A stretch of DNA of 64,000 bases from Leptolyngbya sp. FACHB-8 (GTDB lineage: Bacteria > Cyanobacteriota > Cyanobacteriia > Elainellales > Elainellaceae), in contig NZ_JACJOO010000050.1 in assembly GCF_014695575.1 (NCBI RefSeq), forward strand, positions 1-64,000, in the 5' to 3' direction. Below the pieces are notes generated by a model that did not search any database, was not told the origin of the DNA, and saw nothing but the letters and a program-made list of their open reading frames with translations. Below, piece after piece: positions 21,258 to 31,312 of the stretch; within the stretch, counting starts at the first letter, position 1, and every line of letters starts with the position of its first letter. Position numbers and translations under genes: made by a program.

Positions 21258-21274
21258 TGACCTCGATTCGATGA

Positions 21275-21308
21275 AAAAAGGAGGCTGCGAAGTCGCAGCC
21301 TCCTTTTT
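21275..21308 (+). terminator. pnt operon terminator
   Basis: 16-bp stem AAAAAGGAGGCTGCGA/TCGCAGCCTCCTTTTT with a 2-nt gap and a T-run, 18 nt after pntB. Confidence 0.9.
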
Positions 21309-21432
21309 ATTGATTAGAGCGTTTCATTTGATTAGCGTTTTGGGCACTGTCTGTTAAACCTCGCCTTAACTCATGCCCTTACCAAGCTTCGCTGACGCTT
21401 CAGTGTCTCCTTAAAAAGGAGTGGGGCTGAAA

Positions 21433-22824
21433 TTACTCGTTCATATTTCGGTAAGTTGCCACAGCAGAAGGAGAAATCCGGTTGAGGTATCGGAAAATCC
21501 AATATTTGAAGATAGTGTCCAGAATCACTGGGAAGGTAGCAATGAACAGGAAGATAAAATCATGATTAGCTTCTAAGCCGAAGTGGCGTGCTACCCCATC
21601 CAACAATACCTCCCAGCCGTGAGGTGAGTGGAAACCAACAAACATGTCGGTAAAGAGAATGATGATGAACGCTTTGGCGCTGTCACTGAGGCCATAAACC
21701 AATTCATCAATAAAGGATTTGAGGATCTCGATCTCCTCGCGGCTATTAACCAGAATGAACATAAAAGCCACCCCAGCCAGCATATCCGAGAAGACGTTTT
21801 TAATCGCATCATTGCTCTGAAGCCGAAATTCTTCTGCCAGCTCAACCGCCCGTTCCTTCAGCGATTCTTCGATTTTCTCATCAGTCAAGTCTGGAGCCTT
21901 CCCAATGAGCCGTTCAAATCGCAGCCGCTCTTCGTAACGATTCAACTCGGTTAGAGCTTCCTCCTCCATATCCATGTTGATGAACAGAGCAGAAGCTTCC
22001 GGAGTTCGCATCCGATCCACAATAGGACCCACGACAAAGCTTTTGCTAACCTGCTGTACCAGCAACGGAATAATAACGAGTAACAGGACCAATCGGACGG
22101 CGATCGTGGTGCGCATTTTGGAACGCCGATAGTTATCAACAACGTCCCGTTCGGCATTGGGATCGAGCTCACGCTTGACCCGTTCCACACTTTTGAGAAT
22201 CGAACGAGGTAGTACTCCTGTCTTATCGGCGATGGATTCTACGTTGTCTACCAATTCCTCGGTTTTAGCTCGGCGGCTGAGAGGAGTGGGACGATCGGCA
22301 AGAGAGTTCCCATTAGCCCGTTGTACTGCTGGGGTTGGGCGCTTTCCGTTACGAGCAGGTTTTTGGCTATTCTCGGAGACCACCATAATGGCGGAGGGAG
22401 GAGGCCCAGCATAGCTGTAGCGGGCGATGATCTCATCAATCGCGTTTAACTTACGCAGAATGAGGGCTGGCTTATCAATGATATTAATGCGGTACTCCTC
22501 TGTGTCGGCTTCATCCATCTGCACTTCGGTGAATGAGCGGTTGGAAAGCCGAAGCAGTGTGTTACTAGCTCGAAATTCCGCTAGCCGAACTTTGGCAATG
22601 TTGAGGTACTTCCGCAACTCGCTCTGGAAGTAGTCCATGGTGCTACGGCCGTAGTTGCCATACTCCACAGAGATACGAGCCCCATTGAAATGGTTGTCTT
22701 CAATAGCCTTAATCCGCATGGCGGCTTCGTAGGCTTCGTCAAGGGCGCGCTCAGGAGTCCGCATAAGCCATTGATTGGCACCCTGGGCTAAGCGGTTAAA
22801 CACTGTGGAAACTGAGTTTTTCAT
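21433..22824 (-). CDS. pcxA: proton extrusion protein PcxA (CemA family)
   Basis: 463 residues. CemA/PcxA family, needed for light-induced proton extrusion and indirectly for CO2 uptake. The N-terminal 230 residues are soluble; four membrane segments follow at about 243-260, 345-360, 385-405 and 425-445, with the conserved RHFGLEANHDFIFLFIATFP stretch. Monocistronic on the minus strand. Confidence 0.92.
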   Translation of the reverse strand: MKNSVSTVFNRLAQGANQWLMRTPERALDEAYEAAMRIKAIEDNHFNGARISVEYGNYGRSTMDYFQSELRKYLNIAKVRLAEFRASNTLLRLSNRSFTEVQMDEADTEEYRINIIDKPALILRKLNAIDEIIARYSYAGPPPSAIMVVSENSQKPARNGKRPTPAVQRANGNSLADRPTPLSRRAKTEELVDNVESIADKTGVLPRSILKSVERVKRELDPNAERDVVDNYRRSKMRTTIAVRLVLLLVIIPLLVQQVSKSFVVGPIVDRMRTPEASALFINMDMEEEALTELNRYEERLRFERLIGKAPDLTDEKIEESLKERAVELAEEFRLQSNDAIKNVFSDMLAGVAFMFILVNSREEIEILKSFIDELVYGLSDSAKAFIIILFTDMFVGFHSPHGWEVLLDGVARHFGLEANHDFIFLFIATFPVILDTIFKYWIFRYLNRISPSAVATYRNMNE

Positions 22825-23173
22825 AAAACTGCACTAAACACCGATAAACCCGGGGTAACGGTTCAAACGTGGAGAGGCAAGGATAAATCATGACATTGAA
22901 GGGACTTCGGGGTAAGACTAGCAAGGCCCGAATGCTAAAACCGACATTTGGGAAACGAATTTCCTTAACAGATGATTAAGGAAGATCCCCCTAGAGGGTA
23001 TTTCTCAGACATAGGTACACGAAAAGTGCAACTTTTTAAACATCCCCACGACAGATAGGTGAGATCCCTGATGAGATTCGGGATCGACAACCTATCCTGT
23101 AAGCGAGGTAAAGGTGAATGAAGAAAGTATAGTATTTGAGAAAGCGGACGGCAGAATTTAGTCGCCAAGTTCC
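22825..23173. other. divergent intergenic region pcxA / helicase-like gene
   Basis: About 350 bases between divergent genes; should hold both promoters. No repeat element or RNA gene recognised. Confidence 0.4.
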
Positions 23174-25318
23174 ATGACTCCCCTTGTATTTCCTAACCAA
23201 TGGATTTTGGGCGGCACCCGAAGTGGCAAGACCCAGCGGTTGGTGGAGCAATTTGGCACCCTAGCCCAAGTCTTAGGAGATCCCCAATCCGAACTTCCCC
23301 CACAGCCGATGCTGGTGTTCGCGGCAACGGGGGACAACCGAATTCATCTCGCAGAGCAATTAGCTAACCTACTGGGGGAAGGTAGGTCCGATACCCCACC
23401 TTTCCCCTACCCTTTTGACTCCACAACTCCTCTGGGTTTTTTTCAGGATGAGGTCATTCTGTTCTACCCCCTACTGGTAGAGCAATTGGGTATTCCAGCC
23501 CGCTTCCCGTTGCGGCTACGTCCTGAAACTGAGCAAGAATTGGCAACCCGACTGTGGCAACCGGACCTGGAAAGCGGTCGCCTCAAAATGGAAGGGGTGT
23601 CAGATTATTTTGTGGTGCGGCGATCGCTCGACCTCTTCCAGCTTGCCGCCTTTGGCACTATACCGCTGGAGAATATTCCGGGCGTTTTAGAGGATGGATT
23701 TGGATCTTCGCCTCTATGGGACGTTATTGGAGAGGTATTACAACGATGGCGGGAATGGTGCCTTGAGCGGGGATTGCTCACCTATGGCCTGGTAACAGAC
23801 CTTTACTGGCGCTATTTACTACCCCATCCTGGTTATCAGGAGCGACTGCGGCAACGATACCGGGCGGTGCTGGCGGATGATGTGGATGAGTATCCGGCGA
23901 TCGCTCTCCAACTCTTCAACTTCTTCCTAGACCAAGATCTCCCCGGAGTTTTCACCTTCAACCCCAACAGAGCAATTCGTCGGGGTTTAGGAGCAGATCC
24001 TCAAGCTCTCGCTAGTCTGCAGGAGCGTTGTCAAGTCCTGACATTGCCCAGCCCCTCCGATAGCTTAGGGGTAGCGTGGGCAGAAACCCTGGTGGGCTGG
24101 GTACGAGAGCCGGTGTTGTTACCAGCCATGCCAGAAACCATTCGCAGTATCCAAACAGTGTCACGGGCGCAGTTGTTGCGACGGACCGCAGAAGTCGTGA
24201 TAGAGGGGATTCAATCAGGGCAAGTGGAGTCGCAAGAGGTCGCTATTATTGGACCCGGGTTGGATGCGATCGCCCGTTACACGCTGCGCGAAATTCTCAG
24301 CCGCCAGGGAGTAGCCGTGGAGGCGTTGAATGAGCAAGAACCCCTGGTGGGATATCCTACCGTACGGGTCCTGCTGACCATCATGGCGATGGTTTACCCA
24401 GGGCTGGGAGGAATGTTGGAGATGGGGGCGATCGCTGAATTGCTCATCATCCTGAGCCAACCGGCTCTATTGGATCCTCAAACCTCCACTCTGGAACAAT
24501 CTCATATCGACCCTGTGCGGGCCGGGTTGCTGGTGGATCACTGTTTTGTGCCCGACTTAGAGCGACCGACCCTGTTGCCGATCACAGCATTTCCTCGCTG
24601 GGATCGTCTGGGATATCGGGCAGCAGATGCCTACGAACAGATTCGGCAATGGATTTCGGATCAACAGCTTCAGCAACAACAACGGCTAATACCCAGCCCA
24701 GTGACCCTTCTTGATCGGGCTATTCAGCGGTTTCTGTTGGGGGGAAGTCATCTGGCTTACGATCGCCTGGCCGCCTTACGAGAGTTTATGGAAACGGCGC
24801 AACATTATTGGGAAGTAGACTCTCGCCTATTTCAGGTAGAGGCGTCCAATCCCCAGGGTCGCCGCCGAGACATGAGCACCTCAGTAGGGCATTTCATCAC
24901 GCTGCTCCGCAATGGCACCCTCACCGCGGATCCCTATCCGGCTCGACCGATTACAGAACGCAAGGCCGTTACCCTGGCTACGATTTATCAATACCGGGCA
25001 GCACGGCTATTCCATCGTTGGCAGTTCTGGCTGGATGCGGGCTCTCCCCTTTGGCTCACCGGGAACAGTGACCTATTTGGGGCTCCCCTGATGTTGCAGG
25101 AATGGTCAGGTCGCCCCTGGACAACGGCTGATGTTCTGGAGGCTGATCAACAGCGACTGGAGCGGCAAGTGCGAGATTTGTTGCACCGGACGGGCGATCG
25201 CGTCTATCTGTGCCACAGTGATCTCGCTACCACCGGTCAAGAGCAAACTGGACCGTTGCTTACCCTCGTCAATGCAGCCCGGCCATTGGAGGAATACAGC
25301 CATGAAGTAAGGGGATAG
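23174..25318 (+). CDS. SF1-helicase-like ATPase, function unknown
   Basis: 714 residues. Walker A GGTRSGKT at 13-20 and an acidic motif LADDVDEYP near 233-241 followed by GVFTFNPNRAIRRGL resemble UvrD/PcrA/AddB motifs I, II and III; motif VI-type arginines are hard to place, so it may be a degenerate helicase. Homologues are conserved in cyanobacteria, sometimes labelled loosely as recombinase. It stands alone, with no AddA, RecB or nuclease partner beside it. A DNA-repair or recombination role is a guess from fold resemblance. Confidence 0.75.
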   Translation: MTPLVFPNQWILGGTRSGKTQRLVEQFGTLAQVLGDPQSELPPQPMLVFAATGDNRIHLAEQLANLLGEGRSDTPPFPYPFDSTTPLGFFQDEVILFYPLLVEQLGIPARFPLRLRPETEQELATRLWQPDLESGRLKMEGVSDYFVVRRSLDLFQLAAFGTIPLENIPGVLEDGFGSSPLWDVIGEVLQRWREWCLERGLLTYGLVTDLYWRYLLPHPGYQERLRQRYRAVLADDVDEYPAIALQLFNFFLDQDLPGVFTFNPNRAIRRGLGADPQALASLQERCQVLTLPSPSDSLGVAWAETLVGWVREPVLLPAMPETIRSIQTVSRAQLLRRTAEVVIEGIQSGQVESQEVAIIGPGLDAIARYTLREILSRQGVAVEALNEQEPLVGYPTVRVLLTIMAMVYPGLGGMLEMGAIAELLIILSQPALLDPQTSTLEQSHIDPVRAGLLVDHCFVPDLERPTLLPITAFPRWDRLGYRAADAYEQIRQWISDQQLQQQQRLIPSPVTLLDRAIQRFLLGGSHLAYDRLAALREFMETAQHYWEVDSRLFQVEASNPQGRRRDMSTSVGHFITLLRNGTLTADPYPARPITERKAVTLATIYQYRAARLFHRWQFWLDAGSPLWLTGNSDLFGAPLMLQEWSGRPWTTADVLEADQQRLERQVRDLLHRTGDRVYLCHSDLATTGQEQTGPLLTLVNAARPLEEYSHEVRG

Positions 25319-25365
25319 CTTACACCGTTTATAGCCCCTGGCTGGCACTCTACAAAATCTTAACT

Positions 25366-25403
25366 ATGAGCGAGAGGAGGGCGATCGCCCTCTTCTCGCT
25401 CAT
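25366..25403 (+). terminator. palindromic terminator after the helicase-like gene
   Basis: Near-perfect loopless palindrome ATGAGCGAGAGGAGGGCGA with its complement, centred on GCGATCGC, about 48 nt downstream of the stop. Confidence 0.6.
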
Positions 25404-25601
25404 TTGTTTCTATGAAACACACTTGTTTATTTCATATTTCACTGGACGAAATCGTTCTACTCTTCCACCAGTGAGACGCTCATAAGCTGCAAGCTCTGGT
25501 CGAAGGCGTTATATGAGATCCACCTGACGAGCTAACAAAGAGTTTGTCGCCCTTGCAGGGAACTTTGCGCTCAGGAGGGATGGGGTTTTATGGTTTACAG
25601 C

Positions 25602-25648
25602 GGGCAGAAGAAAAGGGTTAAGCCCCCTAATCCTTTCCTTCTGCCCTA
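25602..25648. repeat. imperfect hairpin
   Basis: GGGCAGAAG ... CTTCTGCCC inverted repeat with mismatches in the gap 25404-25777 before the TPR gene. Nothing else recognised there. Confidence 0.4.
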
Positions 25649-25777
25649 ACATAAGTGCGTATAGCTATAACGGCAGTCCCATCTGTAAGGGTCAAGGGGC
25701 GGAATCTCCTTGGCGTTTTCTGGTGCAAGATGGCAGTAGAGACAACCACAGCAAGCTGAGAGCCGAGGTTTAAGTCC

Positions 25778-26248
25778 ATGGAGGATAAAAGCATTGAGGC
25801 ATTGCTCGCCGACCTGAAAAGTGAAGACGAAGAGGTCCGCGAGTTAGCCACCCGTGAACTCTGGCGGCGCTGGTTCACGCAAAAGGGAACTTATGGCCTA
25901 GAAATCTTGGAACAGAGCCAAATTTTGATGGAATCTGGCAAATATTTGCAGGCTGAGCAAGTGCTGACTCAGCTAATTGACGACCAACCAGATTTTGCAG
26001 AAGCCTGGAATCGTAGGGCTGTCCTCTATTTTGTCCAGCACCAATATCGAAAATCCCTGGCAGACTGTGAACAAGTTATTGCCCGCAACCCTATCCATTT
26101 CGGAGCCATTCATGGCAAGGGATTATGCCATGCCGCTCTGGGCGAATATGTTGCTGCCATCCAAGCCTTTCAGCGAGCGTTAACCCTTCAACCCCATGCC
26201 GTTGCAAACCAACGACTTATCCTGGAGTGCAATGCCCGTCTGAGCTAA
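25778..26248 (+). CDS. TPR-repeat protein
   Basis: 156 residues, cytosolic, with three tandem tetratricopeptide units from about residue 48 (AEAWNRRAVLYFVQHQYRKSLADCEQVI..., AIHGKGLCHAALGEYVAAIQAFQRAL). TPR proteins are protein-interaction scaffolds; the partner is unknown. Similar small TPR proteins are conserved in cyanobacteria. Confidence 0.8.
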   Translation: MEDKSIEALLADLKSEDEEVRELATRELWRRWFTQKGTYGLEILEQSQILMESGKYLQAEQVLTQLIDDQPDFAEAWNRRAVLYFVQHQYRKSLADCEQVIARNPIHFGAIHGKGLCHAALGEYVAAIQAFQRALTLQPHAVANQRLILECNARLS

Positions 26249-26362
26249 TTCCTGGTTACTAACTTATAAGAGGTTATCTAGGAGCCAGTTGGACTCCCAG
26301 AGAGTATAAGTACCGAAGCGGAGCTTGGACATCAGGAAGCGAAATGCCCTATCGCAGCTTTA

Positions 26363-26408
26363 AAAACTTGGAAGACACACCATCTAGATGGTGTGTCTTC
26401 CAAGTTTT
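26363..26408. terminator. bidirectional palindromic terminator
   Basis: Perfect 46-bp palindrome with no loop (AAAACTTGGAAGACACACCAT, centre CTAG), with A- and T-rich ends on both sides, between the convergent TPR gene and sigF. It can end both transcripts. Confidence 0.8.
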
Positions 26409-26442
26409 CAGGGGATTTTAGAGTGACTTAGGATTGAGTGAC

Positions 26443-27231
26443 TTAGGATTGAGCGTCTGTTTGCAGAGCTTGTACTTGCAGGAAAGTCATCATCTGCTCT
26501 AGACCGCGCTGGATGCGACGGGTAACGGTCATAGGGCTGACACCGATCCGCTCAGCTACTTCCTTACGAGACAGTTCGTTGAAAAACACAAACTCCACAG
26601 CAGCGCGGGTCTTATCTTCCAACTGGTTCAGGGCACGCTGGAGCTGCTGGCGGTCTTCCTCCAGACGCTGGATGGCCTGGTAGTTGATATCCGGCAGGGT
26701 CTCGCCCAGAGTGATGGTGGAATCCACTTGTTGAACCGTTGCATCCAAGCTGAGGGGCAGGCGGTTCTTCACAGCTACACGCACTTCATGCCACTCTGCC
26801 AGGGAGATACCGAGGGCGTCTGCAACTTCCCGTTCGTTGGGATTGCGTCCCAGATCTTTAGTCAACTGAATGCGAACGCGCTGGCCTTCTTTCTGGAGAT
26901 CTTGCCAACGGCGGGGTACTTTCAGGGCACTGCCACGATCGCGCAGGAAGTGCAGCATTTCGCCACGGATGTAGGGAACGGCGAAGGAACTGAAGGCACA
27001 ACCCTGGCTCGGATTGAATCGCTCAATAGCCCGGATTAAACCCAAATAGCCAATCTGTTCGAGATCTTCATAGGGTTCTGCACATTGGTGGCTAACACGG
27101 TGGGCAATCTTGCGTACCAGACCGGCATTGAGCTGAACGAGTCGGTTGCGAATGCTCACAGACGGGTTCTGCTGATAGGCCATCAGCAATTCCATGCTAC
27201 GAGACCGAAGGGAGGAGGAATTAGCCGTCAT
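26443..27231 (-). CDS. sigF: group 3 sigma factor SigF
   Basis: 262 residues. Sigma region 2 (EPYEDLEQIGYLGLIRAIERF), region 3 and region 4 (LSRKEVAERIGVSPMTVTRRIQRGLEQ helix-turn-helix). The layout matches cyanobacterial SigF, which in Synechocystis controls type IV pili, motility and envelope/stress genes. No anti-sigma factor gene lies next to it. Confidence 0.92.
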   Translation of the reverse strand: MTANSSSLRSRSMELLMAYQQNPSVSIRNRLVQLNAGLVRKIAHRVSHQCAEPYEDLEQIGYLGLIRAIERFNPSQGCAFSSFAVPYIRGEMLHFLRDRGSALKVPRRWQDLQKEGQRVRIQLTKDLGRNPNEREVADALGISLAEWHEVRVAVKNRLPLSLDATVQQVDSTITLGETLPDINYQAIQRLEEDRQQLQRALNQLEDKTRAAVEFVFFNELSRKEVAERIGVSPMTVTRRIQRGLEQMMTFLQVQALQTDAQS

Positions 27232-27772
27232 CTGTGGATACCTGCGGGGTTTGATTTAGGCTAATTCTCTAAGGATGGCGAGGTAACAACCATCGTTAAT
27301 TCACTGGGAAATGTGGGGCGAGACCCCTAACTAGCTCAGCGTAATTACGGAATGTTGTGTAACCCTACGGATGAGCCCGTTTGAGGCTTGAAGCGATCGC
27401 CTCCTGCGGTTATAGTTCCCGAATTTGCTGTAGCTGCGACAATTCGAGAAATCTTCTGCCTCTATCTAAGGGTATAGAGAGGCATGAACCTATCGTTAAC
27501 AAAAGGAAACTATTGGTTACTTCGTAATGCGAAGTCAGCAATTGAACAACTGAAATTTAGCAAATAGTTTAGAGTAGGGGAGTATGGAAGCGTAGAAAAG
27601 GCATGAATATCTACTGCCCCTGATAGAAGGGGGTGTTTGAAAAGAAACTTTTGCAGTTTCCACTAGCAAAACATTGGTCTCTCCGTGGACCTCTTCAAGC
27701 ATCTTCTAAAAATTTGATGACTCAGGTCAGAAGGTGTTTAAACCATGCATACCTTTGGAGATTGATTGAGTT
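27232..27772. other. divergent intergenic region sigF / BI-1 gene
   Basis: 540 bases between divergent starts; expected to hold two promoters. It is AT-rich near 27480-27610 and has no strong hairpin. A TTTGGAG ribosome site precedes the ATG at 27773. Confidence 0.45.
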
Positions 27773-28492
27773 ATGACCAGCACGAGTAATTTTCGTAAGG
27801 CATTCCGTGATGCGCAAACTCAGGCTCTAGTCGGGCCCAATGTTATTAAGAATGCGCTGCCCTATTTGGGTGGTGGGCTGATTCTGACCGCCCTGGGTAC
27901 CTATGGCGGATTGGGTGTGATCCAGAGTAACCCAGGTCTGTTTATGACCACCTTCTGGGTGGCCTTTGTTGCTGAATTGGCCCTTTTCTTTGTTGCCCAG
28001 GGCGTCGCAGCTAAAGGTAATAACGGAACTGCACTACCGCTTTTAGCCACCTATAGCTTGCTATCAGGGTATACCTTGAGCGGTTTAGTCTTTGTGGCTC
28101 TTGGGACTGTAGGCATTGCTAGCCTCGGTATTGCCGCTTTGGGATGTGGAGTCACTTTTATCGCTGCGCGACAAATTGGCTCTAACCTATCTGAACAAGA
28201 TGGCATGGCCCTGTCACAAACTATCCGTATTGGCATTATGGCCTTGTTCGTTGTGCTAATCGCACAACTGGCCCTTTCCCTATTTGGGGTATACACTCCA
28301 ACTTTCATAGAGATTGCCATCTCTGGGATAGGCGTATTGCTGTTTGTTGGTTCAGCCGTTGTCGACTTTTTTGTGTTGCCTCGGGCTTACCGCGATGAGC
28401 AGTATCTATCAGCAGCTTTGTCGATGTATCTGACCTACATCAACCTGTTCGTGTTCATTCTGCGGCTGCTAATTGCTTTGAACCGTGATTAG
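27773..28492 (+). CDS. Bax inhibitor-1/YccA family membrane protein
   Basis: 239 residues with seven predicted membrane helices (first at about 26-45), the BI-1/TMBIM fold that leaks Ca2+ in other organisms. The C-terminal SAALSMYLTYINLFVFILRLL is the typical BI-1 end with an interfacial aspartate at the end (RD). Physiological role in cyanobacteria not established. Confidence 0.9.
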   Translation: MTSTSNFRKAFRDAQTQALVGPNVIKNALPYLGGGLILTALGTYGGLGVIQSNPGLFMTTFWVAFVAELALFFVAQGVAAKGNNGTALPLLATYSLLSGYTLSGLVFVALGTVGIASLGIAALGCGVTFIAARQIGSNLSEQDGMALSQTIRIGIMALFVVLIAQLALSLFGVYTPTFIEIAISGIGVLLFVGSAVVDFFVLPRAYRDEQYLSAALSMYLTYINLFVFILRLLIALNRD

Positions 28493-28538
28493 GAACAAGC
28501 GATCGCAGCGTTGAATGCAGCCAGTCTGCTGTGAGTAA

Positions 28539-28573
28539 AAGAGAGGGTAGATGCTTTGCATTTACCCTCTCTT
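28539..28573 (+). terminator. terminator of the BI-1 gene
   Basis: 11-bp stem AAGAGAGGGTA/TACCCTCTCTT with an inner GATGC..GCAT extension, 47 nt after the stop. Confidence 0.7.
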
Positions 28574-28742
28574 CGTGTCTTAACCTAAATGGCCTGAAGT
28601 GAGTGAGAGCAGTACTTCCCACTCATTCCTGATATCCCAACTAACGCGACAAAGGCTATAGCTGTGCCCAAGAAGTACAGGGTTGTGGTGTAGGCTAGGA
28701 GAAAAGGGAATTTTTACTCCGATTACAGGCGGTTTTAACGAT

Positions 28743-29276
28743 ATGAACGAAGGGACGTTTCCAACGCTCTATCTTGGCCTTCTGGTGAGCTTGCTCTCCA
28801 TCGCAGCGGTGTTTTTGGTTCGTCAGGTTCTACGCACACGGCGTACTGAAACTCGGCTGAATCGGTTGCAAGCTCAACTGAAACAAGGAAAAGGAAATGC
28901 GCGGGAACATTACGAATTGGGCAGTATTTTGTTGGACAAGCGCCTGTACACTCAGGCGATCGCTGAGTTCCAAAAAGCGCTGAAGTCTAAAGACTTAGAA
29001 GGTGCTGAGAATAAAGCACTGCTGCACAATGCCGTGGGCTACGCCTATGCTGCCCAGGAGCAATATGACCTTGCCATCCGTAACTATAAAGAAGCCGTGG
29101 ATCAGGTGCCGGGTTATGTGACGGCTCTAAACAACCTTGGTTTTGCCTATGAGAAGAAACAACTGGTTGCCCAGGCTTTAGAAACCTACGAAGCAGCCCT
29201 CAAGTCAGAGCCTAAAAATAGCACGGCGAAGCGCCGAGCAGAGTCTCTGCGAAAACGCTTAGTCCCATCCACCTAG
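28743..29276 (+). CDS. membrane-anchored TPR protein
   Basis: 177 residues from the ATG at 28743 (MNEGTFPTLYLGLLVSLLSI). One N-terminal membrane anchor (about 8-28) precedes a coiled linker and three TPR units (about 58-165: ALLHNAVGYAYAAQEQYDLAIRNYKEAV..., ALNNLGFAYEKKQLVAQALETYEAAL). Resembles uncharacterised cyanobacterial and chloroplast TPR proteins used in membrane-complex assembly. The stop is followed within 3 nt by a terminator. Confidence 0.85.
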   Translation: MNEGTFPTLYLGLLVSLLSIAAVFLVRQVLRTRRTETRLNRLQAQLKQGKGNAREHYELGSILLDKRLYTQAIAEFQKALKSKDLEGAENKALLHNAVGYAYAAQEQYDLAIRNYKEAVDQVPGYVTALNNLGFAYEKKQLVAQALETYEAALKSEPKNSTAKRRAESLRKRLVPST

Positions 29277-29277
29277 T

Positions 29278-29323
29278 AAAAAAGAAAAATTGCGGGTGCA
29301 ATGCACCCGCAATTTTTCTTTTT
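29278..29323 (+). terminator. terminator of the TPR gene
   Basis: Perfect 21-bp stem (29279-29299 / 29303-29323) with an A-tract and T-tract; may also serve pcyA from the other side. Confidence 0.85.
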
Positions 29324-29330
29324 GGGCTTC

Positions 29331-29347
29331 AGAGCCTGTTTTAAAGG
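29331..29347 (-). repeat. solitary family-A-like end
   Basis: AGAGCCTGTTTTAAAGG matches the end consensus of family A elements but no hairpin core follows; probably a remnant, 10 nt from the pcyA stop codon. Confidence 0.4.
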
Positions 29348-29356
29348 TAACGCGTC

Positions 29357-30097
29357 CTAGTCTTCTGCCGGAGCCAGGTCGAATAGAACTGTCGTCATGT
29401 AGCGTTCTGCCCACTCGGCTCCGAAGGCTTTTTCGAGAACACGACGGGTCTTGTCATTCTGCTGTTGTTGAGTGCAGTAACGCTCCTGTCCGGCCATGAT
29501 CTCGCTACGTTGCTCCGGGGTAGATGGCGTGGCGATCGCCCGCTCACAATGCACCGTCATATAAGCTTCCACCTGATTCAAAAATGCCGTCTCCTCCTCG
29601 GGAGATTGGGGCCGGATAAACAGGCAGAAGTCTGAGAAGATCGTGGCCCACGTCGGAAAACTGCGGTTGTCTGAGAACTCCGAGGAAGGAAGTGCCTGGA
29701 GAGACTGTTGGTAGGCGTCGGGTAGGGTATGGTCAGAACGAACTGGGGAGAGATCGGCAATGGCCATACTAATTTGTCCTCGACCTCCAACTAAATCAGC
29801 CCCAAACATGGGTAAATCATAGTCTGGGCGGGGAAACATTACACAGTGCAAAATATCTAAGCCCTGGCCTACTTTAGCCAGTTCCAGATGAATTTTGCGA
29901 AACTGTGGTGTCTGGTAGCAGCGGTTCTCAATGATCAATTTTTCCCCTTCGAGTTTGCCTTCCACGTACCCCAGGTCTTCGGGTAGATGGTAAGGTTGCA
30001 GCTCTAGATGATGCTGCCAAACCGCTTCCAACCGATCCGCCAGTTGGTGAATCAGGGGGTGAAGTTGGCTTCGAAGAGATGAGGTAGAAGAAGGCAT
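29357..30097 (-). CDS. pcyA: phycocyanobilin:ferredoxin oxidoreductase
   Basis: 246 residues from the ATG at 30097 ([16 protein letters not shown]); upstream in-frame codons extend the frame but add an unconserved segment. Reduces biliverdin IX-alpha to phycocyanobilin with ferredoxin, making the phycobilisome and phytochrome chromophore. The catalytic residues match the Synechocystis enzyme by spacing: E72, H84 and D101 correspond to E76, H88 and D105. Divergent from the kinase gene with about 175 bases between the starts. Confidence 0.95.
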   Translation of the reverse strand: MPSSTSSLRSQLHPLIHQLADRLEAVWQHHLELQPYHLPEDLGYVEGKLEGEKLIIENRCYQTPQFRKIHLELAKVGQGLDILHCVMFPRPDYDLPMFGADLVGGRGQISMAIADLSPVRSDHTLPDAYQQSLQALPSSEFSDNRSFPTWATIFSDFCLFIRPQSPEEETAFLNQVEAYMTVHCERAIATPSTPEQRSEIMAGQERYCTQQQQNDKTRRVLEKAFGAEWAERYMTTVLFDLAPAED

Positions 30098-30271
30098 ACG
30101 GGAATTCAAGATCGCGATATAAAGATATGAGATGATACGTTCCCGACGGGGAACTGTAAGCTTTAGAAACAGAGAAGCAACTGTATCCAGGTCACCAAGT
30201 AGGATGGATTGCAGGAGGCCCGCAATCACCAAGACAACTACCTGAATAACGTAGTCACTATAGGAATCATT

Positions 30272-31081
30272 ATGTCAGGTCAAATACTGGGCGATCGCTA
30301 CGAAGTTGAACAACAGCTAGGGAAAAAAGCAGGGCGCTGGACATTATTGGCCCGTGACCTTATCACGGATTCCCCAGTCATCCTGAAACTCTTGTTCATT
30401 GACGAGAACATGGCCCCCGATGACCTGAAACTGTTTAAGCGGGAAGTGGATATCCTGCAAACTCTGGAACATCCAGCTACGCCCCGCTACTTGGGCTATT
30501 TCGAGATTGCCCTACCCCGCAATGGCAAGGGGTTAGCCCTAATTCAAAGCTATATGCCTGGGAAATCGTTGTACCGCTACATGGAGGAAGGACGCCTCTT
30601 GACAGAGGCAGAGGCGTGCCAGGTCGCACGCATTGTCCTGGAAATTCTGGTTTACCTACACGGTAGAAAACCACCTATTATTCATCGCGATATCAAACCC
30701 GGCAATATTCTGCTTTCGGAAGATCCGAGCCAACTGATGTCACAAATCTGTCTAGTGGATTTTGGTTCGGTCAAATCTCTAGCTCCTAGCGATGGAACCA
30801 CTTTTAGTCTGGTCGGCACGGATGGATATATCCCTCCCGAACAAATGGGACGACGCGCTGTAACTGCATCAGACCTCTACAGTCTTGGAGTTACGCTGGT
30901 ATCTGCAATCACGGGAATGGATCCTCAGGATATGCCGAAGCGGGGCTTCCGTTTGGAGTTAGAAAAGTTTCTAACGATTAACCCAGAGCTATTTGAATGG
31001 TTCCGGAAAATGACGGAGCCCGAGCTGATGCAACGATTTCGACAAGCGGATGAGGCCTTAGCTTCATTACCTCGACTGTAA
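30272..31081 (+). CDS. Ser/Thr protein kinase
   Basis: 269 residues from ATG 30272 ([18 protein letters not shown]), a stand-alone Hanks-type kinase domain. ATP lysine K39, catalytic HRDIKPGN with D140 and N145, DFG at 163-165, and an GYIPPEQ activation-loop end. The glycine loop is degenerate ([12 protein letters not shown] instead of GxGxxG). No membrane segment or sensory domain, so regulation must come from outside. Confidence 0.9.
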   Translation: MSGQILGDRYEVEQQLGKKAGRWTLLARDLITDSPVILKLLFIDENMAPDDLKLFKREVDILQTLEHPATPRYLGYFEIALPRNGKGLALIQSYMPGKSLYRYMEEGRLLTEAEACQVARIVLEILVYLHGRKPPIIHRDIKPGNILLSEDPSQLMSQICLVDFGSVKSLAPSDGTTFSLVGTDGYIPPEQMGRRAVTASDLYSLGVTLVSAITGMDPQDMPKRGFRLELEKFLTINPELFEWFRKMTEPELMQRFRQADEALASLPRL

Positions 31082-31143
31082 GCCGCAGGGAAACCAACAA
31101 TCTCTAAAATTTGCAGAATACCTCCATTGATATTGCTATTGCA

Positions 31144-31208
31144 GCTAGTTAGGATATCAAGAGCATTTTGAAGCCTTGCTCTAAAATGCTCTTGATATCC
31201 TAACTAGC
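31144..31208. repeat. 26-bp-arm palindrome after the kinase gene
   Basis: Perfect arms 31144-31169 and 31183-31208. Lies 62 nt beyond the kinase stop and about 100 nt before tatA; may act as terminator but has no T-run. Confidence 0.75.
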
Positions 31209-31312
31209 CACGCAAGGGTATAGTTAGAACAGGCTATGGAAAGAAGCTAAGCGACTACGCTGCACCCATAAAACAGCAGAAAAGCGGGTAAAACGGATTA
31301 CAGGAGACGTTC

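Noticed and set aside
23174-25318. site-specific recombinase
   Set aside because: Although such proteins are sometimes labelled recombinase, the residues seen are helicase-type ATP-binding motifs, not a serine or tyrosine recombinase active site.
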